Shown here in pieces: positions 7,768 through 13,311 of a stretch of DNA of 32,257 bases. This DNA comes from an uncultured Collinsella sp. (GTDB lineage: Bacteria > Actinomycetota > Coriobacteriia > Coriobacteriales > Coriobacteriaceae), in contig CABUOF010000021.1 of assembly GCA_902493125.1 (NCBI GenBank), forward strand, positions 1 through 32,257, in the 5' to 3' direction. The notes beneath the pieces are model-generated. The model saw nothing but the letters and a program-made list of their open reading frames with translations. It was not told the DNA's origin and made no database searches. The stretch's first letter is position 1; each line of letters opens with the position of its first letter. The position numbers and the translations under genes are program-made.

Positions 7768-8787
7768 GTGGAAACCGCGATTGATATGGCGTTTGGCGGC
7801 GCGACGCTTGCCGCCTGCCCACTCTCGGCACTGGTGCTCTCGTTTGCCTTTTACGGGTTTTGCGGTTGGGTATGGGAGTCGACAGTATGCGCCATGCTCA
7901 ATCACGGACGATTTGCCAACAGTGGCTTTTTGCTGGGGCCGTGTTGTCCTATCTATGGTGTGGGCGGCATTGCCTGCTGGCTTTTGCTGCGCGGGATTCC
8001 GGATGCCTCGAGCCAGTTTGTCGCCGCGGCGCTTGTATGTAGCGCAATCGAGTACAGCGTGGGCCTTCTATTGGAAAAAACAACAGGCGCGCGCTTTTGG
8101 GACTATTCGCACCTGCCGTTTAACTTGCACGGACGCATCTGTCTGTACTGGGCCTGCGCGTTTGGCTTGGGTGCGCTGTGCATTTGCCGTTTAGTGGAGC
8201 CGGCATTGCTGGGGCTGCTTGGCCATCTGCCGGTGCTGATTGTGCGGCTGTCCGCCTTTATCGCCGCGGTCGCGATGATGGTCGACGCGGTGTGCTCTTT
8301 GGCCAGCTGGCGTCGCCTGTCAGATCAGCTGGAGCGTGTGCGCGCTGACCTTGCCGACCGCATCAATGAGTCGCTTGCCGATGCGTCCGACTCCATGCTC
8401 GAACGTATTCCCGATTCGGCGATCGACTCGGTGGCACAGACGCATATCCGTAGCCGAGCCGTTAACGCGTGGCTGGCCGAGCTGGGCGACGCGACGCTCG
8501 ATGCCCTTCGTGAGAAGGCTTCGATGCCGACGTTTATCTCGGATGGTGCTCGCGGCTTGGCGCTCGCTGCCCGCCGCGTGGCCGATGCCGCGCCGAGCAT
8601 GCCGCGTCCGTCGCTCAGTCGTCGCCTTGCCGGCAAGCGCATGAGCCGTCCGGTGCCAAGCGTGTCACTCAGCCGCCGCGACCTACGCTTCTTTAACGCC
8701 TTCCCGCGTCTGCGCATCAATCGCTACGAAGGCGTCATCCGCGCTACCGACCTCCGCGACCGAGCCCGCGAGCTGTTCCGCCGCTAG
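7768..8787 (+). CDS. Putative ABC transporter permease, CmpB-like (PF06541-type) membrane protein
   Basis: 339 residues, GTG start preceded by AGGAGAGG. Residues about 20-180 are strongly hydrophobic, with the family-type pattern FYGFCGWVWESTVCAMLNHGRFANSGFLLGP and LEKTTGARFWDYSHLPFNLHGRICLYW. Residues about 190-339 are a hydrophilic tail rich in Arg, Ala and Ser, probably cytoplasmic. The family is annotated as a putative ABC permease but its function is not established. It directly follows the HD-domain gene with 3 bp between. Confidence 0.8.
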   Translation: METAIDMAFGGATLAACPLSALVLSFAFYGFCGWVWESTVCAMLNHGRFANSGFLLGPCCPIYGVGGIACWLLLRGIPDASSQFVAAALVCSAIEYSVGLLLEKTTGARFWDYSHLPFNLHGRICLYWACAFGLGALCICRLVEPALLGLLGHLPVLIVRLSAFIAAVAMMVDAVCSLASWRRLSDQLERVRADLADRINESLADASDSMLERIPDSAIDSVAQTHIRSRAVNAWLAELGDATLDALREKASMPTFISDGARGLALAARRVADAAPSMPRPSLSRRLAGKRMSRPVPSVSLSRRDLRFFNAFPRLRINRYEGVIRATDLRDRARELFRR

Positions 8788-8867
8788 CCGGGACGGGGTG
8801 GGGCCAGCTCCTGTGGTCCTCGCGTTTCTCATTGGTTTCTCGCCCGTTGCTGCGCCGTTTCCAAGAT

Positions 8868-8960
8868 TGCGGCACCGTTGGAGACGGCAAGATTTGGGTC
8901 GAGCCGGTCGAGGAGGTCATCCGCATCCGTACCGGCGAACACGGCCCCGCCGCGGTGTAG
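8868..8960 (+). pseudogene. Remnant of a PII nitrogen-regulatory protein gene (GlnB/GlnK), C-terminal codons only
   Basis: The frame ending at 8958-8960 reads GTVGDGKIWVEPVEEVIRI then RTGEHGPAAV and stop. This is the conserved PII C-terminal signature (GDGKIFV...VIRIRTGE). Nothing PII-like lies before it: the same frame upstream to 8788 is open but unrelated in sequence, and there is no start with a ribosome-binding site. The uridylylation T-loop and ATP-site N-terminal part are gone. It is most simply the scar of a deletion that removed the front of a glnB/glnK gene, often paired with amtB. Confidence 0.75.
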
Positions 8961-8973
8961 AATCGACCGCCTG

Positions 8974-9027
8974 CCATCCGCAACGTTAAAATGCTGCAAT
9001 GAGGCACAAGACTTGCGTTGCGGATGG
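8974..9027 (+). promoter_or_regulatory. 12-bp perfect inverted repeat in front of the TetR gene, with -10-like hexamer in the loop
   Basis: CCATCCGCAACG (8974-8985) and CGTTGCGGATGG (9016-9027) are exact reverse complements around a 30-nt loop. The loop contains TTAAAAT (8986-8992), a good -10 match. The right arm ends 7 bp before the ATG at 9035 and includes the purine-rich GGATGG that would act as ribosome-binding site. It could be a regulator-binding palindrome or an RNA fold hiding the start region in longer transcripts. Confidence 0.6.
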
Positions 9028-9034
9028 ACGGATT

Positions 9035-9697
9035 ATGGGTCGTAATAAATATCCCGAGGAGACGGTCGCGAAGATTCTCGACGCGGCGCTGGAGCTATTC
9101 TGCGCACAGGGTTATGAGGGGACGAGCATTCAAGACATCGTCGACCGCCTCGATGGCATGACCAAGGGTGCCGTCTATCATCACTTTAAGAGCAAAGAAG
9201 AGATTTTCAACGCCGCATTTGATCGGGCAATGGCTCCGATTGTTGAGCAACGTCGCGCAACGCTTGGTATCGGTAATATGACCGGAGCCCAAAAGCTCAA
9301 GCGACTGTACGCGCCCGAGTCTGTCGTTCCACAAATTGAGCTATGGGCGCGCATGCATCCTGCGGCAGATCCGGTAAAAAGCTCGCGTCTGCTGGCGATG
9401 CAGTACCAGGGCTCGTTTGACGACTCGGCCGATGGCTATCTCCTGCCAGTGATCGAGGAGGGCATCGCCGACGGCTCCATAGCGTGTGCGTACCCGCGCG
9501 AAGCGGCGGAGGCGGTATCGTTGTTAGCGAATCTTTGGCTGCTGCCGCTGTTCCGTCCGCTCGAGACCAAGGATCGAATGATCGCTCGCGCTCAATGTTT
9601 GGCGCAGATGGCGGCCGCGGTGGGGCTCGATTTGGGTAATGAAGTGCTCCAGACAACGGCTCAGATATGGGACGTATGGAACCGTGCTGGGTGGTAA
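9035..9697 (+). CDS. TetR/AcrR-family transcriptional regulator
   Basis: 220 residues from the ATG at 9035; an in-frame ATG at 8999 would add 12 residues but they are unlike the family N-terminus. The N-terminal DNA-binding domain is typical: ILDAALELFCAQGYEGTSIQDIV, then helix-turn-helix TKGAVYHHFKSKEEIF (to about 58). The C-terminal ligand domain is divergent. It lies 100 bp before an MFS exporter on the same strand, with two near-identical palindromes in the gap, so it most likely represses that exporter and perhaps itself. GC is visibly lower than in the flanking genes. Confidence 0.9.
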   Translation: MGRNKYPEETVAKILDAALELFCAQGYEGTSIQDIVDRLDGMTKGAVYHHFKSKEEIFNAAFDRAMAPIVEQRRATLGIGNMTGAQKLKRLYAPESVVPQIELWARMHPAADPVKSSRLLAMQYQGSFDDSADGYLLPVIEEGIADGSIACAYPREAAEAVSLLANLWLLPLFRPLETKDRMIARAQCLAQMAAAVGLDLGNEVLQTTAQIWDVWNRAGW

Positions 9698-9699
9698 TA

Positions 9700-9718
9700 T
9701 AGATACTGACGGTATGTA
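9700..9718. promoter_or_regulatory. Candidate TetR operator 1
   Basis: TAGATACTGACGGTATGTA agrees with operator 2 at 16 of 19 positions and keeps the ATAC...GTAT dyad. It starts 3 bp after the regulator's stop codon. Confidence 0.55.
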
Positions 9719-9730
9719 ATTGATTTGTAA

Positions 9731-9752
9731 GGGTAGCCACGGCTGCCCTTTT
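9731..9752 (+). terminator. Short terminator between the regulator and exporter genes
   Basis: GGGTAGC, loop, GGCTGCCC form a 7-bp stem with one G-U pair, followed by TTTT. It lies between the two operator copies, separating the TetR transcript from the exporter. Confidence 0.5.
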
Positions 9753-9763
9753 CAAGTCATTAA

Positions 9764-9784
9764 ATACATACTAATGGTATGTAT
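9764..9784. promoter_or_regulatory. Candidate TetR operator 2 at the exporter promoter
   Basis: ATACATAC-TAATG-GTATGTAT is a perfect dyad with 8-bp arms, ending 13 bp before the exporter ATG, where it would also overlap the 5' end of the message. Its form (ACATAC/GTATGT with a short odd spacer) is usual for TetR-family operators. Confidence 0.7.
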
Positions 9785-9797
9785 AGGGGGCAGGCTT

Positions 9798-11060
9798 ATG
9801 GCTGGAATGCGGAGGAGTAGCGTTTCGTTGGCGCAAAAAACAGTGCGATCAATCAGGCTTTTCGGTCTTCTTGTTGCACAGCTGTGCGCGTATTCGATGT
9901 TGTCGGCACTGTGCTTTGCGTGCCCGCTTTACTTGTTCGACTGCAGCGGCTCATCAACGTTATATGGTGCCGTCGCGGCGATAGCGTTCGTGCCGGGCGT
10001 GCTTGCGACTCCGGCTGGCGGAATCTTGGCGGATCGCGGGAGACATCGCGGGGTTCTTGTGGTGCTCGGCATTGTTCTGATGGCTGCATCACTGTTGTTT
10101 GTCCCCATGAAGCGTTCGCTGCCTCTTGCCGTTGTCGTGGTAGCAATGCTTTGCGTCCAATATGGCATCCAATCGCTGCTGAAACCGATGCTTCAAATTG
10201 AAACGGTGCGCATGACGGGTGAAGAGAAGGTTGAGCGTGCCACTGCGTTGGTCTCGCAGATAACCATGGCGAGCAATATCTTGGGGCCTGTAGTCGGGAC
10301 GGCAGTCTATGGGTGCTTTGGTATCGATGCTCTATGCGAAACCGCGGCGTTGACGTTTGCGATGTCAGCCCTGCTGTTCGGGGGCACACTCAAGCGATAT
10401 GCCTCATCTGGAATGACAGGGGACAGTACGACTTGCTCGACATGCCGAAGCGATTTTCGGGAGTCGATTCGGTACCTGTTTCAAAACGCATCATTGCTCG
10501 TTGTGTTTTTGCTTGCGGCTATTTTGAACCTTGCGTTAGTTGGGTTAACGATTGGTGCTCCCGTTATTGTTGCAAAACATCTCGGAATGCAGTCATCCTT
10601 TGTTGGGATTATTGAGGTGGCTATGGGCTTAGGTGGTCTTGTCGGCAGTGGTTTGGTCGGTATTTGGCCACATCGTTTTTCCTTCAAGGGCATATGTCGA
10701 TATGTTGCGATGATTTGTTTTGGAGTCGTACCGATTATTATCACACTACTGAGCGGTCCTGATGAATTAGCATTTGCCGCGCTTGCGGCCGGCTCGGCAT
10801 GGGTCATGGCGTGGGCAAGCATTACATCGGTCGAAATCGTTTCATTCGTTCAGCGGTCAGCGCCAAAGAAACTCTGCGGGAAAGTGCTGGCACTCGTTTA
10901 TATGACGCTTTCCTGTGCAACGCCTATTGGCCAATTGATTTACGGACTCGCATATGATCGATGGACGCCGGCGATTGTATTCGCAGGCATGTTAGCGGTG
11001 CTGACGTTGACGACGGCGTTGTTTTATCGGCTGAAAAGTCGCTTGTGGCGATTGTCTTAA
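9798..11060 (+). CDS. MFS transporter, probable drug/metabolite exporter
   Basis: 420 residues from the ATG at 9798, preceded by AGGGGGCAGG; a longer frame starting at 9720 runs through the operator and is unlikely to be translated. About 12 hydrophobic segments are present, with the MFS loop 2-3 motif recognisable as GGILADRGRHRGVLV (about 75-90) and a central hydrophilic loop (about 205-225). The N-terminal arrangement (ATPAGGILADRGRHR) fits the MFS_3/enterobactin- or macrolide-exporter-like group. Control by the upstream TetR protein is likely. Its base composition is lower in GC than its neighbours, which suggests acquisition as a two-gene cassette. Confidence 0.88.
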   Translation: MAGMRRSSVSLAQKTVRSIRLFGLLVAQLCAYSMLSALCFACPLYLFDCSGSSTLYGAVAAIAFVPGVLATPAGGILADRGRHRGVLVVLGIVLMAASLLFVPMKRSLPLAVVVVAMLCVQYGIQSLLKPMLQIETVRMTGEEKVERATALVSQITMASNILGPVVGTAVYGCFGIDALCETAALTFAMSALLFGGTLKRYASSGMTGDSTTCSTCRSDFRESIRYLFQNASLLVVFLLAAILNLALVGLTIGAPVIVAKHLGMQSSFVGIIEVAMGLGGLVGSGLVGIWPHRFSFKGICRYVAMICFGVVPIIITLLSGPDELAFAALAAGSAWVMAWASITSVEIVSFVQRSAPKKLCGKVLALVYMTLSCATPIGQLIYGLAYDRWTPAIVFAGMLAVLTLTTALFYRLKSRLWRLS

Positions 11061-11120
11061 CGCGCTGGGGCACATTGAATTTGTGGAGGCAGTGGCACGT
11101 CGCGCCGGGACGGCATTGTT

Positions 11121-11176
11121 TGGGCATGCCTCTCCTTCGTCTACAATATCGTGCAGACGAAGGAGAGGCATGCCCA
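11121..11176 (+). promoter_or_regulatory. 22-bp perfect inverted repeat covering RBS and start codon of the HAD gene
   Basis: The arms 11121-11142 and 11155-11176 are exact reverse complements (left arm begins TGGGCATGCCTCTCC) around a 12-nt loop. The right arm contains the ribosome-binding site GAAGGAGAGG and the ATG at 11170. The junction of left arm and loop contains TACAAT (11142-11147), a -10-like hexamer with TTTGGG 17 bp upstream. A transcript started there would begin at about 11154 and carry only the right arm. Read-through RNA from the exporter gene would fold and hide the start. Confidence 0.8.
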
Positions 11177-12033
11177 TGATCAAGATGTTTGCGAGTGACT
11201 TAGACGGAACGCTGCTGAACGCCCTGCATGAGGCGGATGGGACCATCCGCCGTGCCATTCGCGAGCTGACCGAGGCTGGCTTGCATGTGGTTCCCGCGAC
11301 CGGACGCTCGACGCTGCCGATCGGCGAGCATGGCTTTACGGGGCTGGCGCTCGATGCTTGCTGCTCTAACGGATCCATCGTGCGTGACAGCCATGGCGAG
11401 GTGCTCAAGACCTGGACTATCGACCCGCAGATTACCGAGGAGCTGCTCAAGGAGTTTCCGGATATCTGTTTTGACTGCTCCACGCCCGATGGCATGTTTT
11501 CGAGCGGATCGTTCGAGATGCACCAGGCGGGCTTTAAAAAGGACAGTCCTATCAAGCGCATCGTGATGCGCGGCATGCGTGCACGTGGGGGGTATCACGA
11601 GGAGCAATATTTCGATCAGTCGATCGGTGACATCCTGCGCCATAACGTGTGCAAGATTAACTGTCGCGTGATCTCGTCCGAGCTGGAGCGCGACCTTAAG
11701 GCATATCTGGCCGAGCGATCGGACCGCGTGGTCAACGCACCGTTCGATCCGGTGATGTTTGAGATCACGGACGTGGCGTGCAACAAGGGCGAGAGCGTGG
11801 CCTGGCTGGCGGGCTACTACGGTATTGCCGAGGACGAGGTCGCGGTTTACGGCGACGGCGGCAACGACATTGCCATGCTCAAGCGCTTCCGCCACAGCTA
11901 CGCGACCAAAAACGCTAGCGATGCGGCTAAAGCCGCCGCGAGCGCAACTATCGGCAGCTGCATGGTCCATGCCGTCCCCAAACACATGCTCGCCACCATG
12001 CACAAGCAAAACTCTCGCACCATCATCGAATAA
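11170..12033 (+). CDS. Cof-type HAD-IIB family hydrolase (sugar/cofactor phosphatase)
   Basis: 287 residues from the ATG at 11170. Motif I is SDLDGTLL with Asp10 and Asp12 (nucleophile and acid/base), motif II is VPATGRS (Thr44), motif III Lys206 in CNKGESV, and motif IV GDGGNDIAML (228-237). The cap between is the C2B type of the Cof/YbiV group. Such enzymes dephosphorylate sugar phosphates, pyridoxal phosphate or flavin nucleotides with broad specificity in the cytoplasm. A longer in-frame start at 11083 would read through the inverted repeat and lacks a ribosome-binding site. Directly after the stop is a hairpin of the GGGAC family. Confidence 0.92.
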   Translation: MPMIKMFASDLDGTLLNALHEADGTIRRAIRELTEAGLHVVPATGRSTLPIGEHGFTGLALDACCSNGSIVRDSHGEVLKTWTIDPQITEELLKEFPDICFDCSTPDGMFSSGSFEMHQAGFKKDSPIKRIVMRGMRARGGYHEEQYFDQSIGDILRHNVCKINCRVISSELERDLKAYLAERSDRVVNAPFDPVMFEITDVACNKGESVAWLAGYYGIAEDEVAVYGDGGNDIAMLKRFRHSYATKNASDAAKAAASATIGSCMVHAVPKHMLATMHKQNSRTIIE

Positions 12034-12062
12034 TGTGACAAAGGGACTGTTCCTTTGTCACA
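12034..12062. repeat. Hairpin repeat TGTGACAAAGG / CCTTTGTCACA abutting a stop codon
   Basis: Perfect 11-bp arms around GACTGTT start at the first base after the HAD gene stop. A second copy with 12-bp arms lies at 12470-12497. It may act as a 3'-end stabiliser or terminator-like structure, though no T-run follows. Confidence 0.75.
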
Positions 12063-12077
12063 GGTGACGCTGGTCTC

Positions 12078-12107
12078 TTGAAATACGAACAAACATTCGC
12101 ATATCTA
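12078..12107 (+). promoter_or_regulatory. LexA-like box within a promoter upstream of the small ORF
   Basis: TTGAAA (12078-12083) is a 5/6 match to a -35 box. CGAACAAACATTCG (12086-12099) agrees with the Gram-positive/actinobacterial LexA consensus CGAACRNRYGTTYG at 13 of 14 positions. A weak -10, TATCTA, lies at 12102-12107. An operator in the spacer is the classical arrangement for an SOS gene. An alternative -10, TAGAAT, lies at 12120-12125. Read by eye only. Confidence 0.55.
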
Positions 12108-12189
12108 ACTGCGCTTTGATAGAATTGATACTGTTGGCGGCAGTTCCATGTGCCGGGCAACGCCCTCCATCTGATGGGAGGTGATGCCC

Positions 12190-12315
12190 ATGACCGATCT
12201 GATTGATTTCGTGAGACTTCTGACCGCTTTGGTCTCGTTCTCCACGGCGCTCGTCGGGCTTTCCGAGGCACTCAAGCAACGTTCGAAGCAACGTAAAAGG
12301 GGTCGCCGCCGCTAA
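12190..12315 (+). CDS. 41-aa membrane peptide, candidate type I toxin
   Basis: A small open frame starts at ATG 12190, with the near-perfect ribosome-binding site GGGAGGTGAT immediately upstream, and stops at 12313-12315. The peptide begins MTDLIDFVRLLTALVSFSTA, continues LVGLSEAL and ends in a basic tail KQRSKQRKRGRRR: one amphipathic/transmembrane helix (about 4-28) followed by cations. This layout resembles type I toxins such as TisB. The leader can fold (CCTCCAT against ATGGGAGG with a bulge, flanked by GGGC/GCCC), hiding the ribosome-binding site. A LexA-like promoter lies upstream, and a candidate antisense RNA covers the 3' end. No family was recognised; the toxin role is inference. 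Confidence 0.6.
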   Translation: MTDLIDFVRLLTALVSFSTALVGLSEALKQRSKQRKRGRRR

Positions 12316-12378
12316 GGCGTTGACCCCTTAATCCAAGCAACGGCGCTGCCCAGCTTTCCAGAACTTGGGCTGCCGTCG
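12294..12378 (-). ncRNA. Candidate convergent antisense RNA (antitoxin-like) to the 41-aa ORF
   Basis: On the minus strand, downstream of a possible promoter, the sequence folds into an interrupted hairpin (ACGGC/GCCGT and GCCCA/TGGGC at about 12340-12376). A second stem, AAGGGGTC (12329-12322) with GACCCC followed by TTTT (12304-12295), works as a terminator in this direction. The predicted RNA of about 85 nt overlaps the last codons and 3' UTR of the small ORF, like RatA or RNAII-type antitoxins. No expression evidence. Confidence 0.4.
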
Positions 12379-12383
12379 ACACT

Positions 12384-12412
12384 ATTCTACCCACGAATGA
12401 CATTTTGAACAA
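12384..12412 (-). promoter_or_regulatory. Candidate promoter of the convergent RNA
   Basis: On the minus strand TTGTTC (12412-12407), 17 bp, TAGAAT (12389-12384). The -10 is good and the -35 matches only at three positions. Confidence 0.35.
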
Positions 12413-12469
12413 TCGGCAATGCCGCTCCAAAAGCCAGGCACAACTGGCACAACCTAGGCGGTCGCTGAA

Positions 12470-12497
12470 TGTGACAAAGGGACTGCCCTTTGTCACA
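12470..12497. repeat. Second TGTGACAAAGGG / CCCTTTGTCACA hairpin
   Basis: Perfect 12-bp arms around the loop ACTG. It differs from the 12034-12062 copy by one base in length and a T/C change. The two copies bracket the small-ORF/antisense segment. This one is not behind a stop codon. Confidence 0.75.
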
Positions 12498-12523
12498 TCA
12501 AAAATATTGCCTTTACGTGTTGA

Positions 12524-12568
12524 TGCACACGGTGTGCAATAATACTCGCACTGTGCAATAGCGCACAG
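12524..12568. promoter_or_regulatory. Two palindromes upstream of the TetR-like gene, candidate operators
   Basis: TGCACAC-G-GTGTGCA (12524-12538) is perfect with 7-bp arms. CTGTGC-AATAGC-GCACAG (12551-12568) is perfect with 6-bp arms. Both share the string TGTGCAATA as a direct repeat. They sit 22-66 bp before the TTG start, so autoregulation of the TetR/activase operon is plausible. Confidence 0.5.
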
Positions 12569-12589
12569 GCTGAGTAACAAGGAGGACGC

Positions 12590-13300
12590 TTGTCCCAGCT
12601 CGAGAAATGCGATCGCCGGTCCCTTCGCTCGCAGCGTGCCCTTCGCCAGGCACTTGCCAGCGAGCTTGCCGAAAGCGGCGACCTTTCGCGCATTAATGTC
12701 GCGTCGCTCACCGAGCGCGCTGGCCTTACGCGCCGCACGTTCTATTCGCACTACCGCGATATCCCCGACTTTATCAATCAAATCGAGGATGGCTTGCTGG
12801 CCGAGATCCGTGAGCGCATTGAGCTCATCACCGCAGCTCAGCTGCCCGACCTCTATCACAACATCGATGAGCTCGAGCCGGCGCCCGGTTCGGTTGAGCT
12901 GCTGCGTTATCTTGCGGCCAACCGCGACTTAATCGGTGCGCTGCTGGGTCCGGGCGGCGACCAGGCCTTCATTAAAAGGATCATCGACACCGCTCGTGAG
13001 GCCGTGGTGCCGCGTGCGCAGACGGGCATTTTGGGCCTGGCGCTGGGCACGTTCTTTGACTACTACGTCACCTACGTCGTGAGTGCCGAGGTCGGCCTGA
13101 TTCAGCGCTGGTTTGAGCGTGGGCTCACCGAATCGCCCGAGGCCATGGCGCGTATTATGACGGTGCTCGCTTTTGTGCGCCCTGGTGACCTGTATGGCCA
13201 ACCCATCGATATCAACGTGCCGGAATACGGCATGAAGCTATTGAACCTGCAGCTCGAGGACGCGGCCGACGCCGCCGCGCCCGTCGAGTCCAACAACTAA
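12590..13300 (+). CDS. TetR/AcrR-family regulator, TTG start
   Basis: 236 residues with TTG as start codon, chosen because AAGGAGG lies 6 bp upstream and the N-terminus then matches the family. The helix-turn-helix region is SLTERAGLTRRTFYSHYRDIPDF (about 38-60), as in TetR proteins with a TetR_C_7/8-like effector domain. The C-terminal part (LLRYLAANRDLIGALLG, GTFFDYYVTYVVSAEVG) is typical of that group. It ends 11 bp before the 1593-aa activase gene, with no terminator between. Most likely it is co-transcribed with, and controls, that gene; the effector could be an acyl-CoA or related metabolite (inference). Confidence 0.85.
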   Translation: MSQLEKCDRRSLRSQRALRQALASELAESGDLSRINVASLTERAGLTRRTFYSHYRDIPDFINQIEDGLLAEIRERIELITAAQLPDLYHNIDELEPAPGSVELLRYLAANRDLIGALLGPGGDQAFIKRIIDTAREAVVPRAQTGILGLALGTFFDYYVTYVVSAEVGLIQRWFERGLTESPEAMARIMTVLAFVRPGDLYGQPIDINVPEYGMKLLNLQLEDAADAAAPVESNN

Positions 13301-13311
13301 GAGGAGAGACA

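Noticed and set aside
8798..8989. 63-codon frame starting with GTG/ATG-like codon at 8798
   Set aside because: Composition-driven Arg/Pro-rich frame. The overlapping frame carrying the PII signature is the meaningful one.
12058..12291. Minus-strand 77-codon frame over the small-ORF region
   Set aside because: Crosses the hairpin repeat, has no RBS, and its translation shows no feature; it is opposite the better supported 41-codon frame.
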